A DNA stretch of 64,000 nucleotides from Faecalibacterium sp. (GTDB lineage: Bacteria > Bacillota > Clostridia > Oscillospirales > Ruminococcaceae): assembly GCA_020025825.1 (NCBI GenBank), contig JAHHRL010000007.1:1-64000 (forward strand), written 5' to 3'. Below are positions 16,546-25,498 of this stretch, one piece after another. Both the position numbers and the translations under genes were made by a program. Numbering within the stretch: the stretch's first letter is position 1; every line of letters begins with the position of its first letter. Under the pieces are notes generated by a model that had not been told where the DNA came from, did not search any database, and saw nothing but the letters and a program-made list of their open reading frames with translations.

Positions 16546-18159
16546 TTATTCTAAATCCAAGTTGCCAAATTCGCTCAGTTCCAAGGTTTCGTTGTGGTTT
16601 TGTGCCCAGTTGATAGACCACGGGTTGGTGAACAGCAGCAGGCGGTTGCCACGCATATCCTCAACAGCCTTCGTATCACTGGTCAGGTCCAGCTCACGCA
16701 GGTTGTAAGTGTCCGGGTCATTCTGAATCCAGCGCAGGTGCTCGAAGGGCAGCTGCTGCATACGGATTTCTACGTTGTACTCGGTGTTAAGGCGGTATTC
16801 CAGAACTTCCAGCTGCAAAACACCAACAACGCCGACGATAACTTCTTCCATACCGCCGCCGACTTCACGGAAAATCTGGATTGCACCTTCCTGTGCAATC
16901 TGCTCCATGCCCTTGACAAACTGCTTGCGCTTCATGGTGTCCTTTTGTTCCACACGGGCAAAGTGCTCGGGTGCGAAGGTGGGGATACCTGCAAAGCGTA
17001 CCTTCTGTTTACCGGTGCACAGGGTATCGCCGATGGAGAAGATACCCGGGTCAAACAAGCCGATAATATCGCCGGCATAGGCTTCGTCTACAATGGCACG
17101 GTCCTGTGCCATCAGCTGTGTGCCGGTAGCCAGCTTGATGTTTTTACCCTGCTGTACATGGTAAGCTTCCATGCCGCGCTCGAACTTACCGGAGCAAATA
17201 CGCATAAATGCGATACGGTCACGGTGTGCCTTGTTCATGTTTGCCTGAATCTTAAACACAAATGCAGAGAAGTTGTCCTGTGCAGGGTCAACTTCGGTGT
17301 TGGTGTTCATATCCACACGAGCCAAGGGGCGGCTGGTCAGCTTCAGGAAGTTTTCCAGGAAGGGCTGCACACCAAAGTTGGTCAGCGCACTGCCAAAGAA
17401 TACGGGGCTCAGCTCGCCGGAAAGTACCTTTTCCAAGTCGAATTCTTCCGCAGCACCGTCCAGCAGCTCGATTTCGTCGTTCAACTGGCTGTGCAGCTCG
17501 GGGGTCAGCAAATCGTCCAGCTTTTCATCGCCCAGCTCGGCCTGAATTTCCTCAACCATCTTTACGCCGTTGGCACGGCCGTCGCTCTGGAAAGCCAGAA
17601 CCTTGCGGGTGTTGCGGTCGAACACGCCCTTAAACTGCTTGCCGCAGCCGATAGGCCAGTTCATGGGGTAGGTTTTGATACCCAGAATCTCCTCGATGTT
17701 TTCCATCAGCTCGAAGGGGTCACGTGCTTCACGGTCCATTTTGTTCACGAAAGTGAAAATGGGGATATGACGCAGGGTGCAAACCTTAAACAGCTTGATG
17801 GTCTGTGCCTCAACGCCCTTTGCAGCGTCGATAACCATGACGGCGCTGTCTGCTGCCATCAGGGTACGGTAGGTGTCTTCCGAGAAGTCCTGGTGGCCGG
17901 GGGTGTCCAGAATATTGACACACTTGCCCTCGTACTCAAACTGCAGCACAGAGCTGGTAACAGAAATACCACGCTGCTTTTCAATGTCCATCCAGTCGGA
18001 CACAGCATGGCGAGCGCTCTGCTTGCCCTTAACGGAGCCGGCCTGATTGATGGCTCCACCGTACAGCAGCAGCTTTTCCGTCAGTGTGGTTTTACCCGCG
18101 TCGGGGTGGCTGATAATCGCGAACGTCCTGCGACGCTCGATTTCTTCACGATTGGTCAT
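16546..18159 (-). CDS. prfC: Peptide chain release factor 3
   Basis: A GTPase that recycles RF1 and RF2 from the ribosome after termination. 537 residues with G1 SHPDAGKTT (17-25), the switch region KQRGISVTSS, G3 DTPGHQDFSEDTYR (the SEDTYR extension distinguishes RF3 from EF-G), G4 FVNKMDRE, and the C-terminal EF-G-like domains. Length is normal. AAAGGA lies 9 bases before the ATG. It has its own promoter and terminator, so it is monocistronic. Confidence 0.96.
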   Translation of the reverse strand: MTNREEIERRRTFAIISHPDAGKTTLTEKLLLYGGAINQAGSVKGKQSARHAVSDWMDIEKQRGISVTSSVLQFEYEGKCVNILDTPGHQDFSEDTYRTLMAADSAVMVIDAAKGVEAQTIKLFKVCTLRHIPIFTFVNKMDREARDPFELMENIEEILGIKTYPMNWPIGCGKQFKGVFDRNTRKVLAFQSDGRANGVKMVEEIQAELGDEKLDDLLTPELHSQLNDEIELLDGAAEEFDLEKVLSGELSPVFFGSALTNFGVQPFLENFLKLTSRPLARVDMNTNTEVDPAQDNFSAFVFKIQANMNKAHRDRIAFMRICSGKFERGMEAYHVQQGKNIKLATGTQLMAQDRAIVDEAYAGDIIGLFDPGIFSIGDTLCTGKQKVRFAGIPTFAPEHFARVEQKDTMKRKQFVKGMEQIAQEGAIQIFREVGGGMEEVIVGVVGVLQLEVLEYRLNTEYNVEIRMQQLPFEHLRWIQNDPDTYNLRELDLTSDTKAVEDMRGNRLLLFTNPWSINWAQNHNETLELSEFGNLDLE

Positions 18160-18272
18160 AAATGATTTCCTTTTCTATTAAAAACTAAAGGCTGGCGGAT
18201 ACAGAAACCTGTTTACATGGGAATAACTCCCTTTCGATTTTGCATAAACCTATAACAGCACATACATACTCT

Positions 18273-18301
18273 ATTGTACGATATTTAGTTTGGTTTCGCA
18301 A
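18273..18301 (-). promoter_or_regulatory. SigA-type promoter of prfC
   Basis: On the minus strand TTGCGA (18296-18301), a 17-base spacer and TACAAT (18273-18278), about 115 bases before the prfC ATG. Confidence 0.6.
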
Positions 18302-18321
18302 GATAAAATTCACATCTGCCG

Positions 18322-19182
18322 TTACTTTTTCAGCACAAAACAGGGCAGCGGTGCAGTATCGGCCCAGTTTGCAAAGTCACAAACCAGCACAGTGTATTTG
18401 GTTAAGGGCAGGCTGCGCAGCCAGCCAAGGACAGCCTGCTTTTCATCGCAGCCGATTACTTTGCCGCTGTAAAGCACAGCGCTCAGGATTCCGCCCGGGC
18501 GCAAAGCTTCCAATGCGGCTTGCAGGGCGGGGATACTGCTTTGTGCGGTGGAGAAGGTGTCGTGGTCAGCGCCGGGCAGCCAGCCAAAGTTAAACATAAC
18601 AATATCCGCAGTACCGGGCTGCACATATTGCAGCAGATTTGCATGGCTGCTGCATACCACTTGGCAGGCATCGGCAGCGCACCCAAGCTGCTGTAAGTGC
18701 TGCCGGGTGCTTGCACAGGCAGCGGGCTGTATATCCATGGCCAGTACCTTGCCTCCCAATCGGCACAGAAAAGCGGTGTCGCCCCCATTGCCGCAGGTTG
18801 CATCAATGGAAAGCTGCGGTGCTGGGCAGTGGCCTGCCACAAACTGCTGGGCAAACTGTACCGCAGTCAGGTCAGGCTTTTTGCAGCGTACCCAAAGGCC
18901 GTCAGTGCCGGGGGCGAAATCGAACTTTTCCAAAAAGGCACGTGCGGCAGGGTCGGCAGGGGCAGGTGCTGTGTAGCAGCTGGCAGAATTTCTGGTAAAG
19001 CCGCCGGTACGGGATAAAAGGGTTTTCATCAGATAACTGCCATATCCACGGCGGCGCCATTCCGGTGCGATAACCAACATGGGAATATGCCCGCCGCCCT
19101 CGGCAGGGCGCAGTTTTGCAATGCCGATTTCCTCATCTTCTTTTTCCAAAATCCAGTTATCATCTCTGCGATAAATTTCCAT
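18322..19182 (-). CDS. Fusion of GNAT acetyltransferase domain and MnmM-like methyltransferase
   Basis: A 286-residue protein. Residues 1 to about 100 are a GNAT domain: IPMLVIAPEWRRRGYGSYLM carries the acetyl-CoA loop R-R-x-G-Y-G. Residues about 108-286 are a class I SAM methyltransferase of the YtqB/MnmM type (rRNA_methylase family PF06962): DATCGNGGDTAFL is the SAM loop and MFNFGWLPGADH the active-site motif. MnmM of Gram-positive bacteria methylates nm5s2U to mnm5s2U at the tRNA wobble position. YtqB is normally a single domain of about 190 residues, so the fused GNAT is unusual. The ATG at 19180-19182 has AAGGAG nearby; the frame is continuous with no sign of error. The role of the GNAT domain is unknown. 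Confidence 0.8.
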   Translation of the reverse strand: MEIYRRDDNWILEKEDEEIGIAKLRPAEGGGHIPMLVIAPEWRRRGYGSYLMKTLLSRTGGFTRNSASCYTAPAPADPAARAFLEKFDFAPGTDGLWVRCKKPDLTAVQFAQQFVAGHCPAPQLSIDATCGNGGDTAFLCRLGGKVLAMDIQPAACASTRQHLQQLGCAADACQVVCSSHANLLQYVQPGTADIVMFNFGWLPGADHDTFSTAQSSIPALQAALEALRPGGILSAVLYSGKVIGCDEKQAVLGWLRSLPLTKYTVLVCDFANWADTAPLPCFVLKK

Positions 19183-19438
19183 GGGGGAAGCTCCTTATCT
19201 ATATGAGGCGCTGCTTGCATTAAAGCTGCTTTCCTTGTATATTGAATATAATACTATATGGTACGATAACGTAGCAAAGCAGGAACGTCAAGCCCTAAAT
19301 AAAAGGCTTTTCACATATTCTTCACCCTGCTGCACATCTATTTTCATAAAAAACCAGTAAAATAAGACCATAAAATAAAAGGTCGCCTATAGAGGGGCAA
19401 CCGAGCATCAAAAACGATGCTTGAAAGGTAGGAGAAAC

Positions 19439-20842
19439 ATGGAGAATGAAAACAAGTGGGAGTACGATTACTCTTCCCTGTACCGCCAGAACAGTACAAC
19501 TCCCCCTGCAGATACGGGTTATCAAAATGTAGGGTCCAGCGGAACAAATACGGCAAATCAGTTTGAGCAGCCTACACAGGCACAAGCAGCCGATAACGGA
19601 AATAATGGTGCAGTTCCCCCGCCGAACGTGCCGCCGTACAGCGGTACGGTTCCACCCCGCCAGCCCCAGCGCCCTTTGCAGCCTAAGAAAAACAAAAGCG
19701 AGTGGGCAGGCCGTGCGCTGACAGTTGCGCTGGCTGCGGTTGTTGGTTTTGGCGGCGGTGTGGCAGGCTTTGCGTTTGCAAACCGAAACGGCATGGGCAA
19801 CCGTGTGGTGATGCAAACGGTGGAGCGCCCCAGTGCCGGCTCGATGATTACTTCCACCGGCGGCAAAGAGCTGTCTCGCCCGGAAGTAGCAAGCATGGTC
19901 AGCCCCAGTGTAGTGGTTATTACTACCGAGCAGATGGTTGCTACCGGCAACTGGTACGGGCAGGGCCGTGTGGAAAGCGGCGCAGGCAGCGGCGTTATCA
20001 TGACAGAAGATGGCTACATTATGACGAATGCGCACGTTGTAGCGGGTGCTTCGTATATCACGGTAACCATCGACGAGAAGGATTACCCGGCAACGCTGAT
20101 TGGAGAAGATAGCGAAAGTGATATTGCTGTTTTGAAGATTGACGCAAAAAATCTGATTCCCGCAGTGATGGGCGACAGTGACACGCTGGGTGTAGGCGAA
20201 TCTGTTGTGGCGGTAGGTAACCCCCTGGGCGAGCTGGGCGGTACAGTAACCGAGGGCATCATCAGTGCACTGAACCGCAATGTTCTGGTGGAAGACCATA
20301 CCATGACCCTGATTCAGACCAGCGCAAGCGTATCCCCCGGTAACTCCGGCGGCGGCTTGTTCAATATGCAGGGCGAGCTGATTGGCATTGTTAACGCAAA
20401 GTCCAGCAGCGACCATGCAGAGGGTTTGGGCTTTGCGATTCCTATCAATACAGCACGCCAAGTAGCAGCCGACTTGATTGAAAACGGTTATGTGAGCGGC
20501 CGTCCCGCCATGGGCGTAACTATTATTGATATTACCAATCAGGAAACAGCTGCCCACTACGGTGTACCCAGCTTCGGTGTTTATATCTATGCAGTTGAAA
20601 AGGGCTCCGCAGCGGAAAAAGCCGGCTTGCATCCAGGTGACCGTGTGCTGAGTGTTGACGATATCGAAGTAGCAAACAGTGGTGTGCTGACAGATTGCAT
20701 TAAGGGCCATAATGTGGGCGATACCATTACGCTGACGGTAGCACGTGAGGGCAAGACGCTTTCTGTAGAATTGACACTGGGTGAAAAGAGCGCACCGAGC
20801 GCAGACAATCCCCAGCCGGAAGTGCAAAAGCAAGAGGGCTGA
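19439..20842 (+). CDS. htrA: HtrA/DegP-type serine protease with PDZ domain
   Basis: Membrane-anchored envelope-quality-control protease, 467 residues. The cytoplasmic N-terminus (1-90) is Pro/Asn/Gln-rich and disordered, typical of Firmicute HtrA; one membrane helix at about 91-113; then the trypsin-like domain with His199 (TNAHVVAGA), Asp228 (SDIAVLKI) and Ser303 (SPGNSGGGL), and one PDZ domain (about 365-460, GSAAEKAGLHPGDRVLSVD). All catalytic residues are present. The ATG at 19439 follows AAAGGTAGGAG. A small hairpin (AGCATC/GATGCT) sits in the leader just before it. The gene is monocistronic, ended by a long perfect palindrome. Confidence 0.94.
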   Translation: MENENKWEYDYSSLYRQNSTTPPADTGYQNVGSSGTNTANQFEQPTQAQAADNGNNGAVPPPNVPPYSGTVPPRQPQRPLQPKKNKSEWAGRALTVALAAVVGFGGGVAGFAFANRNGMGNRVVMQTVERPSAGSMITSTGGKELSRPEVASMVSPSVVVITTEQMVATGNWYGQGRVESGAGSGVIMTEDGYIMTNAHVVAGASYITVTIDEKDYPATLIGEDSESDIAVLKIDAKNLIPAVMGDSDTLGVGESVVAVGNPLGELGGTVTEGIISALNRNVLVEDHTMTLIQTSASVSPGNSGGGLFNMQGELIGIVNAKSSSDHAEGLGFAIPINTARQVAADLIENGYVSGRPAMGVTIIDITNQETAAHYGVPSFGVYIYAVEKGSAAEKAGLHPGDRVLSVDDIEVANSGVLTDCIKGHNVGDTITLTVAREGKTLSVELTLGEKSAPSADNPQPEVQKQEG

Positions 20843-20860
20843 GCCTGCTGAATAAAAAAT

Positions 20861-20909
20861 AAAGAACCCGGAAACAACATTGCGCAATGTTGTTTCCGGG
20901 TTCTTTTTA
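20861..20909. terminator. Bidirectional terminator, 46-bp perfect palindrome
   Basis: 20861-20906 is a perfect palindrome centred on TGCGCA (23 bases each side), ending in a T-run. It lies between htrA and the convergent pepF. Confidence 0.9.
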
Positions 20910-20967
20910 TATGCGAATAAAACGGGAGCAAAACTTTCTACTCACAGGCATGGATGAGATAAAAGGA

Positions 20968-22767
20968 TTAGTTCAGGCTCTCCAGTTCGTCTACCAACTC
21001 GCCGAACAGCTTCAGGGCAGAGTTGATGGGTTCGGGGCTGCTCATGTCTACACGAGCCAGCTTCAGCAGGGAAATGGGGTCGCTGCTGCAGCCGCCGGAC
21101 AGGAACTTTTTGTAATCATCCACAGCGGGCTTGCCCTCGGTAAGGATGCGGTTTGCGATTGCTACAGCGGCAGAGAAACCGGTAGCGTACTGGAATACGT
21201 AGTAATTGTAGAAGAAGTGCGGGATACGAGCCCACTCCAAGCTGATGCCCTCGTCGGAAATCATGTCGGGGCCAAAATACAGCTTGTTCAGCTCCAGATA
21301 CTTATTGCACAGAGTTTCGGCAGTAAGGGTTGCGCCGCTTTCGGACATACGGCCCATTTCCAGCTCGAACTCAGCAAACATAGTCTGGCGGTAGATGGTG
21401 CCCTTGAACTTATCCAAGAAGTGGTTAATCAGGTAAGCACGCTCTTTTTTGTCGGTGGTCTTTTCCAGCAGGTAGCGCATCAGCAGCACTTCGTTGCAGG
21501 TGGATGCCACTTCGGCTACGAAGATGACGTAATCGCTGGTGCTTACAGGCTGATACTTGCAGCTGTGGTAGCTGTGCAGTGCGTGGCCCATCTCATGTGC
21601 CAGAGTAAACATGCTGTCCAGCGTGTCTTCCTGATTCAGCAGTACGTAGGGGTGGGGGCGGGCGTTGCCGGAGGAGTAAGCGCCGCCACGTTTGCCAACG
21701 TTGGAATAAACGTCAATCCAGCGGTTATTAAAGCCTTCCTTCAGCAGGTCGGTGTAATCTTCGCCCAAAACAGCCAGTGCCTCCAGAACAGTCTGCTTAG
21801 CTTCCTCAAAGGAAATCTTTTTTGCAGCGTCCGTTACAATGGGGGTATAGATGTCGTACATATGCAGCTCGTCTACGCCCATCATCTTTTTGCGCAGGGA
21901 TACATAGTGGTACATCTTATCCAGATTGTTATGCACAGCCTCAATCAGATTGGTGTATACCTCGGTAGGTACTTCGGTTTCGTCCAGAGCGGCACTCAGG
22001 GTGCTGCTGTACTTACGAGCACCGGCAAAGAAGCGCAGCTGCTTAAACTGAGCGTCCAAAGTAGCTGCTGCGGTGTTCTTGAACTGGCCCATGGTTTCGT
22101 AGTAAGCATTAAATGCGTTTTCACGCAGGACACGGTCTGCACTTTCCAGCAAAGGAACAAACGACACGTTGGTCAGGGTGTGGGCTTCGCCCTTGCAGTC
22201 TACTGCATTGGGGAACTTCAGGTCTGCGTTATTAAAAATGCTGGAGATATTGCCGGGAGCATCTGCCATTTCGCCTGCGGAAGCCAGCAGGGTTTCCTCG
22301 GCAGGGGTCAGGATATGTGCAGCACGGCGGCGAATCTGGTACAGGCTGCGGCGGTACTCTTCCAGAGCAGGCAGCTCAGCAAAAAATGCATCCAGCTTTT
22401 CCTGCGGGATTGCCATAATTTCGGAAGGTGCAAATGCAAGTGCACTGGAGATGGCTACACAGGTGCCGGTAGCTTTGCCACGCATATCCTGATAAAAGCT
22501 GTTGCCGGTGTCTTGGTCGCTCTTGCAGCTGGCGTAGCCGCTTAAGGAGCCCAAGCGCAAAATAGCCTGGTCCTGCAGCTTGAAAAAGTCCAGCAGAGTC
22601 TGCGCACTTTCGCCTAAGCGGCCCTGATAGGCTGCAAATTGGGGAGCCAGCGTTTTGATTGCCTCGTTCTCCTTTGCCCAGGCTTCGTCACTTTCAAAAA
22701 TATCGCTCAAATTCCAAGTGTTTTCTTCAGCGACTTGGCTGCGCTTTAGTGTTGCATATTCTTGCAT
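20968..22767 (-). CDS. pepF: Oligoendopeptidase F
   Basis: Cytoplasmic zinc metallopeptidase of family M3B that degrades oligopeptides. 599 residues, normal for PepF. The zinc motif is in TLAHEMGHALHSYHS (HExxH), and the M3 helical framework is evident, with EVASTCNEVLL supplying the third ligand region. The start at 22765-22767 (MQEYATLKRS) has GGAGG about 10 bases upstream; an upstream in-frame extension has no family-like sequence. It stands alone, converging on htrA. Confidence 0.95.
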   Translation of the reverse strand: MQEYATLKRSQVAEENTWNLSDIFESDEAWAKENEAIKTLAPQFAAYQGRLGESAQTLLDFFKLQDQAILRLGSLSGYASCKSDQDTGNSFYQDMRGKATGTCVAISSALAFAPSEIMAIPQEKLDAFFAELPALEEYRRSLYQIRRRAAHILTPAEETLLASAGEMADAPGNISSIFNNADLKFPNAVDCKGEAHTLTNVSFVPLLESADRVLRENAFNAYYETMGQFKNTAAATLDAQFKQLRFFAGARKYSSTLSAALDETEVPTEVYTNLIEAVHNNLDKMYHYVSLRKKMMGVDELHMYDIYTPIVTDAAKKISFEEAKQTVLEALAVLGEDYTDLLKEGFNNRWIDVYSNVGKRGGAYSSGNARPHPYVLLNQEDTLDSMFTLAHEMGHALHSYHSCKYQPVSTSDYVIFVAEVASTCNEVLLMRYLLEKTTDKKERAYLINHFLDKFKGTIYRQTMFAEFELEMGRMSESGATLTAETLCNKYLELNKLYFGPDMISDEGISLEWARIPHFFYNYYVFQYATGFSAAVAIANRILTEGKPAVDDYKKFLSGGCSSDPISLLKLARVDMSSPEPINSALKLFGELVDELESLN

Positions 22768-22910
22768 AAAAACAATGCCTCCGTTTCTTGAAATGTAAAG
22801 TAGAATTATCCTAATTATACTACAACAGACAAGTGGCGGCAATTTTCAAAATGCATAATTTAGTGCAGTGGGATAGGGTGCCGTGAGGATAAAAAAGCAA
22901 AAAGGCAGTT

Positions 22911-23804
22911 TTATTCTTGGGCAAGCGGAGGATACCCGAAGGCAACGGGCGGCACAGAGGAGTCCAGTGCGGCAAAGGTATACCCCTCGGCAAGTAAGGT
23001 GTCCAGAATTTTTGGCAGTGCAGCGGGTGTGGATGCCTTGGTATCGTGCATTAGCACAATAGAGGGGCTGTGCTGGCGGTGAACACCCTCTATCACCCGG
23101 CGGGCAACCGTATCGCCGCTGGGGGCGGGGGATACGGCATCCTGCGCCGATACGTTCCAGTCGTAATAGCGATAACCACGGCGCAGCAGTTCGGCTAAAA
23201 GTTCGGGGTAGATGCCGCTGTTATAATGATTGATGCTTCCACCGGGCAGCCGCAAAATATCAGTGGTGATATTGTTTGCACGCAAGGTTTCCACCAACTG
23301 GTGCATATCTGCTAAAAAGGCATGGGGACTTTGGTAAATGTCGTTGTAGTCATGGGTATTGCTGTGCAAACCGATGGTGTGGCCTGCGTCAACAATCTGC
23401 CGGAGCTGCTCGGTGCGGCCGGAAATGGAATTGCCCACCACGAACCAACAAGCAGGAATATGGTACTTGCTTAAAATTTGCAGGATTTCCGCTGTGTGCT
23501 TGCTGGGGCCGTCATCAAAGGTCAGGTAGACTGTGCGCTCAGCGGCAGGCTGGGGAGTAAGCGGCTCGACCTGCAAGTCGGGATAGAGTACAGAGTAATC
23601 CGGCAAGCTGCCGGGAACAGGGCTGGGCGCAGGGGTGGCTTCGGGCGGCTGTGCGGCCGTTTCCAGTGCAGATACCCGTGCGGAGATTTGCCTGAATTCC
23701 GTAAAACACCCCATGCCCGCAAAAAGAGCCCAAAGCGAAAACGCCAGTGCGGCAAAGGGGAGCGCCCGACGCAGCTGGCTTAAAAGTGGTGTATTGCGGT
23801 TCAT
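22911..23804 (-). CDS. Membrane-anchored polysaccharide deacetylase (NodB domain)
   Basis: A 297-residue carbohydrate esterase family 4 protein, likely an extracellular N-deacetylase of peptidoglycan or another surface glycan. Seen: N-terminal membrane anchor (about 12-32), short linker with a Pro/Ala-rich segment, then the NodB motifs: YLTFDDGPS (catalytic and metal Asp), IGLHSNTHDYND (metal His pair), LRLPGGS, YYDWNVSAQDA and the final SIVLMHD. All motifs are intact except that the RxPxG motif reads RLPGG. The ATG at 23802-23804 has GGAGGA six bases upstream. It is divergent from the MBOAT operon, which also acts on the envelope. Confidence 0.92.
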   Translation of the reverse strand: MNRNTPLLSQLRRALPFAALAFSLWALFAGMGCFTEFRQISARVSALETAAQPPEATPAPSPVPGSLPDYSVLYPDLQVEPLTPQPAAERTVYLTFDDGPSKHTAEILQILSKYHIPACWFVVGNSISGRTEQLRQIVDAGHTIGLHSNTHDYNDIYQSPHAFLADMHQLVETLRANNITTDILRLPGGSINHYNSGIYPELLAELLRRGYRYYDWNVSAQDAVSPAPSGDTVARRVIEGVHRQHSPSIVLMHDTKASTPAALPKILDTLLAEGYTFAALDSSVPPVAFGYPPLAQE

Positions 23805-23877
23805 GGTATTCCTCCAAAATAGTTTTTTAGGAGTGTATGCGCCGGGGCAGGCAATCATGACGGAAATGTTTGCAGTA

Positions 23878-23906
23878 TAGACTTTTTGCGCCATATTTCG
23901 TATAAT
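23878..23906 (+). promoter_or_regulatory. Promoter of the MBOAT operon
   Basis: TAGACT (23878-23883), a 17-base spacer and a perfect TATAAT (23901-23906), about 45 bases before the first ATG of the operon. Confidence 0.6.
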
Positions 23907-23954
23907 ACATAATGTATGTGCTAATGAATTTGCGTAAGAAGGACGGAACCGATT

Positions 23955-25478
23955 ATGGCGTTCAATTCCCTATCATTTTTGATTTTTTTTCCTATTGCGG
24001 TAATGGGGTACTACTTGGTCCCCAATAAAATGAAAAACCTGTGGCTGCTGGTGCTTTCGTACTATTTTTATATGTGCTGGAACGCAACCTATGCGCTGCT
24101 GATTTTCTTTTCCACCGCATCAACATATTTGTGCGCAAGGCTGATTCAAAAGATAGCGGAGCCACGCGGCAAAAAACTTGCGTTAGGGCTTAATATTGGC
24201 GTCAACCTCGGCATCTTGTTCCTGTTCAAGTATTATGAGATGTTCACCCAGCTTTTGGTGGATATTTTAGACCCGTTGGGTGTGGTATTTGTACCGGCAA
24301 AACTTTCGCTGCTGCTGCCGGTAGGCATCAGCTTTTATACGTTTCAGGCGCTGGGATACTCCATTGACGTATACCGTGGAACGATAGAGCACGAAAAAAG
24401 CTTTTTGAACTATGCACTGTTTGTCAGCTTTTTCCCCCAGCTGGTAGCCGGCCCGATTGAACGGTCGGAAAATCTGCTGCCGCAGTTCCGGCAGGTACAT
24501 ACCTTCCAGTACGATAACGTGGCACAGGGCCTGCGCATTATGCTGCTGGGCTTTTTCAAAAAGGTTGTAATTGCGGATAACGCAGGCATTGCGGTAGACC
24601 GTATGTATACCTACCTGGATAAGTTTCCCGGCCCGGTGCTGATTTTTGGTGTGATTTTGTTTGCGGTACAGGTTTACTGCGACTTTGGCGGCTATTCCGA
24701 TATTGCGGTTGGTGCGGCTAAGGTGATGGGCTTTGACTTGATGCGTAACTTTGACCACCCCTATTTTGCCCAGAGCATTGCGGAGTTCTGGCGCCGCTGG
24801 CATATTTCTCTGGGCGGCTGGTTCCGTGATTATCTGTTTTACCCTGTGCTGCGTTCCAAGCTGTGCATGAATATGATGCGCAAGCTGAATAAATCCGGAC
24901 ATCGTCAGCTGGGCCGTATTTTACCTACAGCCATTGCACAAATGGTGGTTTGGTTTACAACAGGCCTTTGGCATGGCGCTGCGTGGACCTTTGTGGCGTG
25001 GGGCAGCCTGCACGGTATATACCAGATTGTGGGCAATGCAACCCAGAGCTACCGCAAAAAGCTGGCGAAAAAAACCGGCTGGGACCGTGTGCCTGTGCTG
25101 CCAAAGCTGGTGCGGATTGTTACCACCTTTACCCTTGTATGTGTGGGCTATGTGTTTTTCCGCTCGGCAACCTTTGGGCAGGCATATTACATTTTGACCC
25201 ACTGGTACCGTGGCTGGGGCATTTTTGCAGACCCGGCCGGTGCGGTAGGTGCATTTGTCAGCCTGGCGGATTCGGCATACATTACCTGCATCATTTTGAT
25301 TTCGACAGCGGCACTGTGGCTGTTGGAACTGTACGAACGCAAAAAGAATCAGCGCTTTGAGCAAATTGTGGCAGAGCTTACCTTGCCGGTGCAGTGGTGC
25401 ATCTACTATGTAATGCTGTTTGCCATTGCATTGTTTGGCGCATTTGGCCAATCTTCGTTTATCTATTTTCAGTTTTAA
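23955..25478 (+). CDS. MBOAT family membrane O-acyltransferase (AlgI/DltB-like)
   Basis: Polytopic membrane acyltransferase, 507 residues and about ten to twelve helices. Seen: SFYTFQALGYSIDVYRG, FFPQLVAGPIER, FWRRWHISLGGWFRDYLFYP and the catalytic histidine in TGLWHGAAWTFVAWG, which is the AlgI pattern of MBOAT proteins. AlgI moves acetyl and DltB moves D-alanyl groups across the membrane to an outside polymer. AAGGACGG precedes the ATG. It heads a four-gene operon that also encodes an SGNH protein, an FkbH enzyme and an acyl carrier protein, so the donor is probably an acyl-carrier thioester as in the Dlt system. Confidence 0.93.
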   Translation: MAFNSLSFLIFFPIAVMGYYLVPNKMKNLWLLVLSYYFYMCWNATYALLIFFSTASTYLCARLIQKIAEPRGKKLALGLNIGVNLGILFLFKYYEMFTQLLVDILDPLGVVFVPAKLSLLLPVGISFYTFQALGYSIDVYRGTIEHEKSFLNYALFVSFFPQLVAGPIERSENLLPQFRQVHTFQYDNVAQGLRIMLLGFFKKVVIADNAGIAVDRMYTYLDKFPGPVLIFGVILFAVQVYCDFGGYSDIAVGAAKVMGFDLMRNFDHPYFAQSIAEFWRRWHISLGGWFRDYLFYPVLRSKLCMNMMRKLNKSGHRQLGRILPTAIAQMVVWFTTGLWHGAAWTFVAWGSLHGIYQIVGNATQSYRKKLAKKTGWDRVPVLPKLVRIVTTFTLVCVGYVFFRSATFGQAYYILTHWYRGWGIFADPAGAVGAFVSLADSAYITCIILISTAALWLLELYERKKNQRFEQIVAELTLPVQWCIYYVMLFAIALFGAFGQSSFIYFQF

Positions 25479-25498
25479 GTTAAAGGGAGGCAGAGAGC

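Noticed and set aside
16594..18165. A 523-codon open frame on the plus strand opposite prfC
   Set aside because: Antisense shadow of prfC; translation has no domain-like sequence and no start signal.
19322..20887. A 521-codon open frame on the minus strand opposite htrA
   Set aside because: Shadow of htrA, which has all catalytic motifs on the other strand.
20887..22545. A 552-codon open frame on the plus strand opposite pepF
   Set aside because: Shadow of pepF; starts inside the terminator palindrome and lacks a ribosome site.
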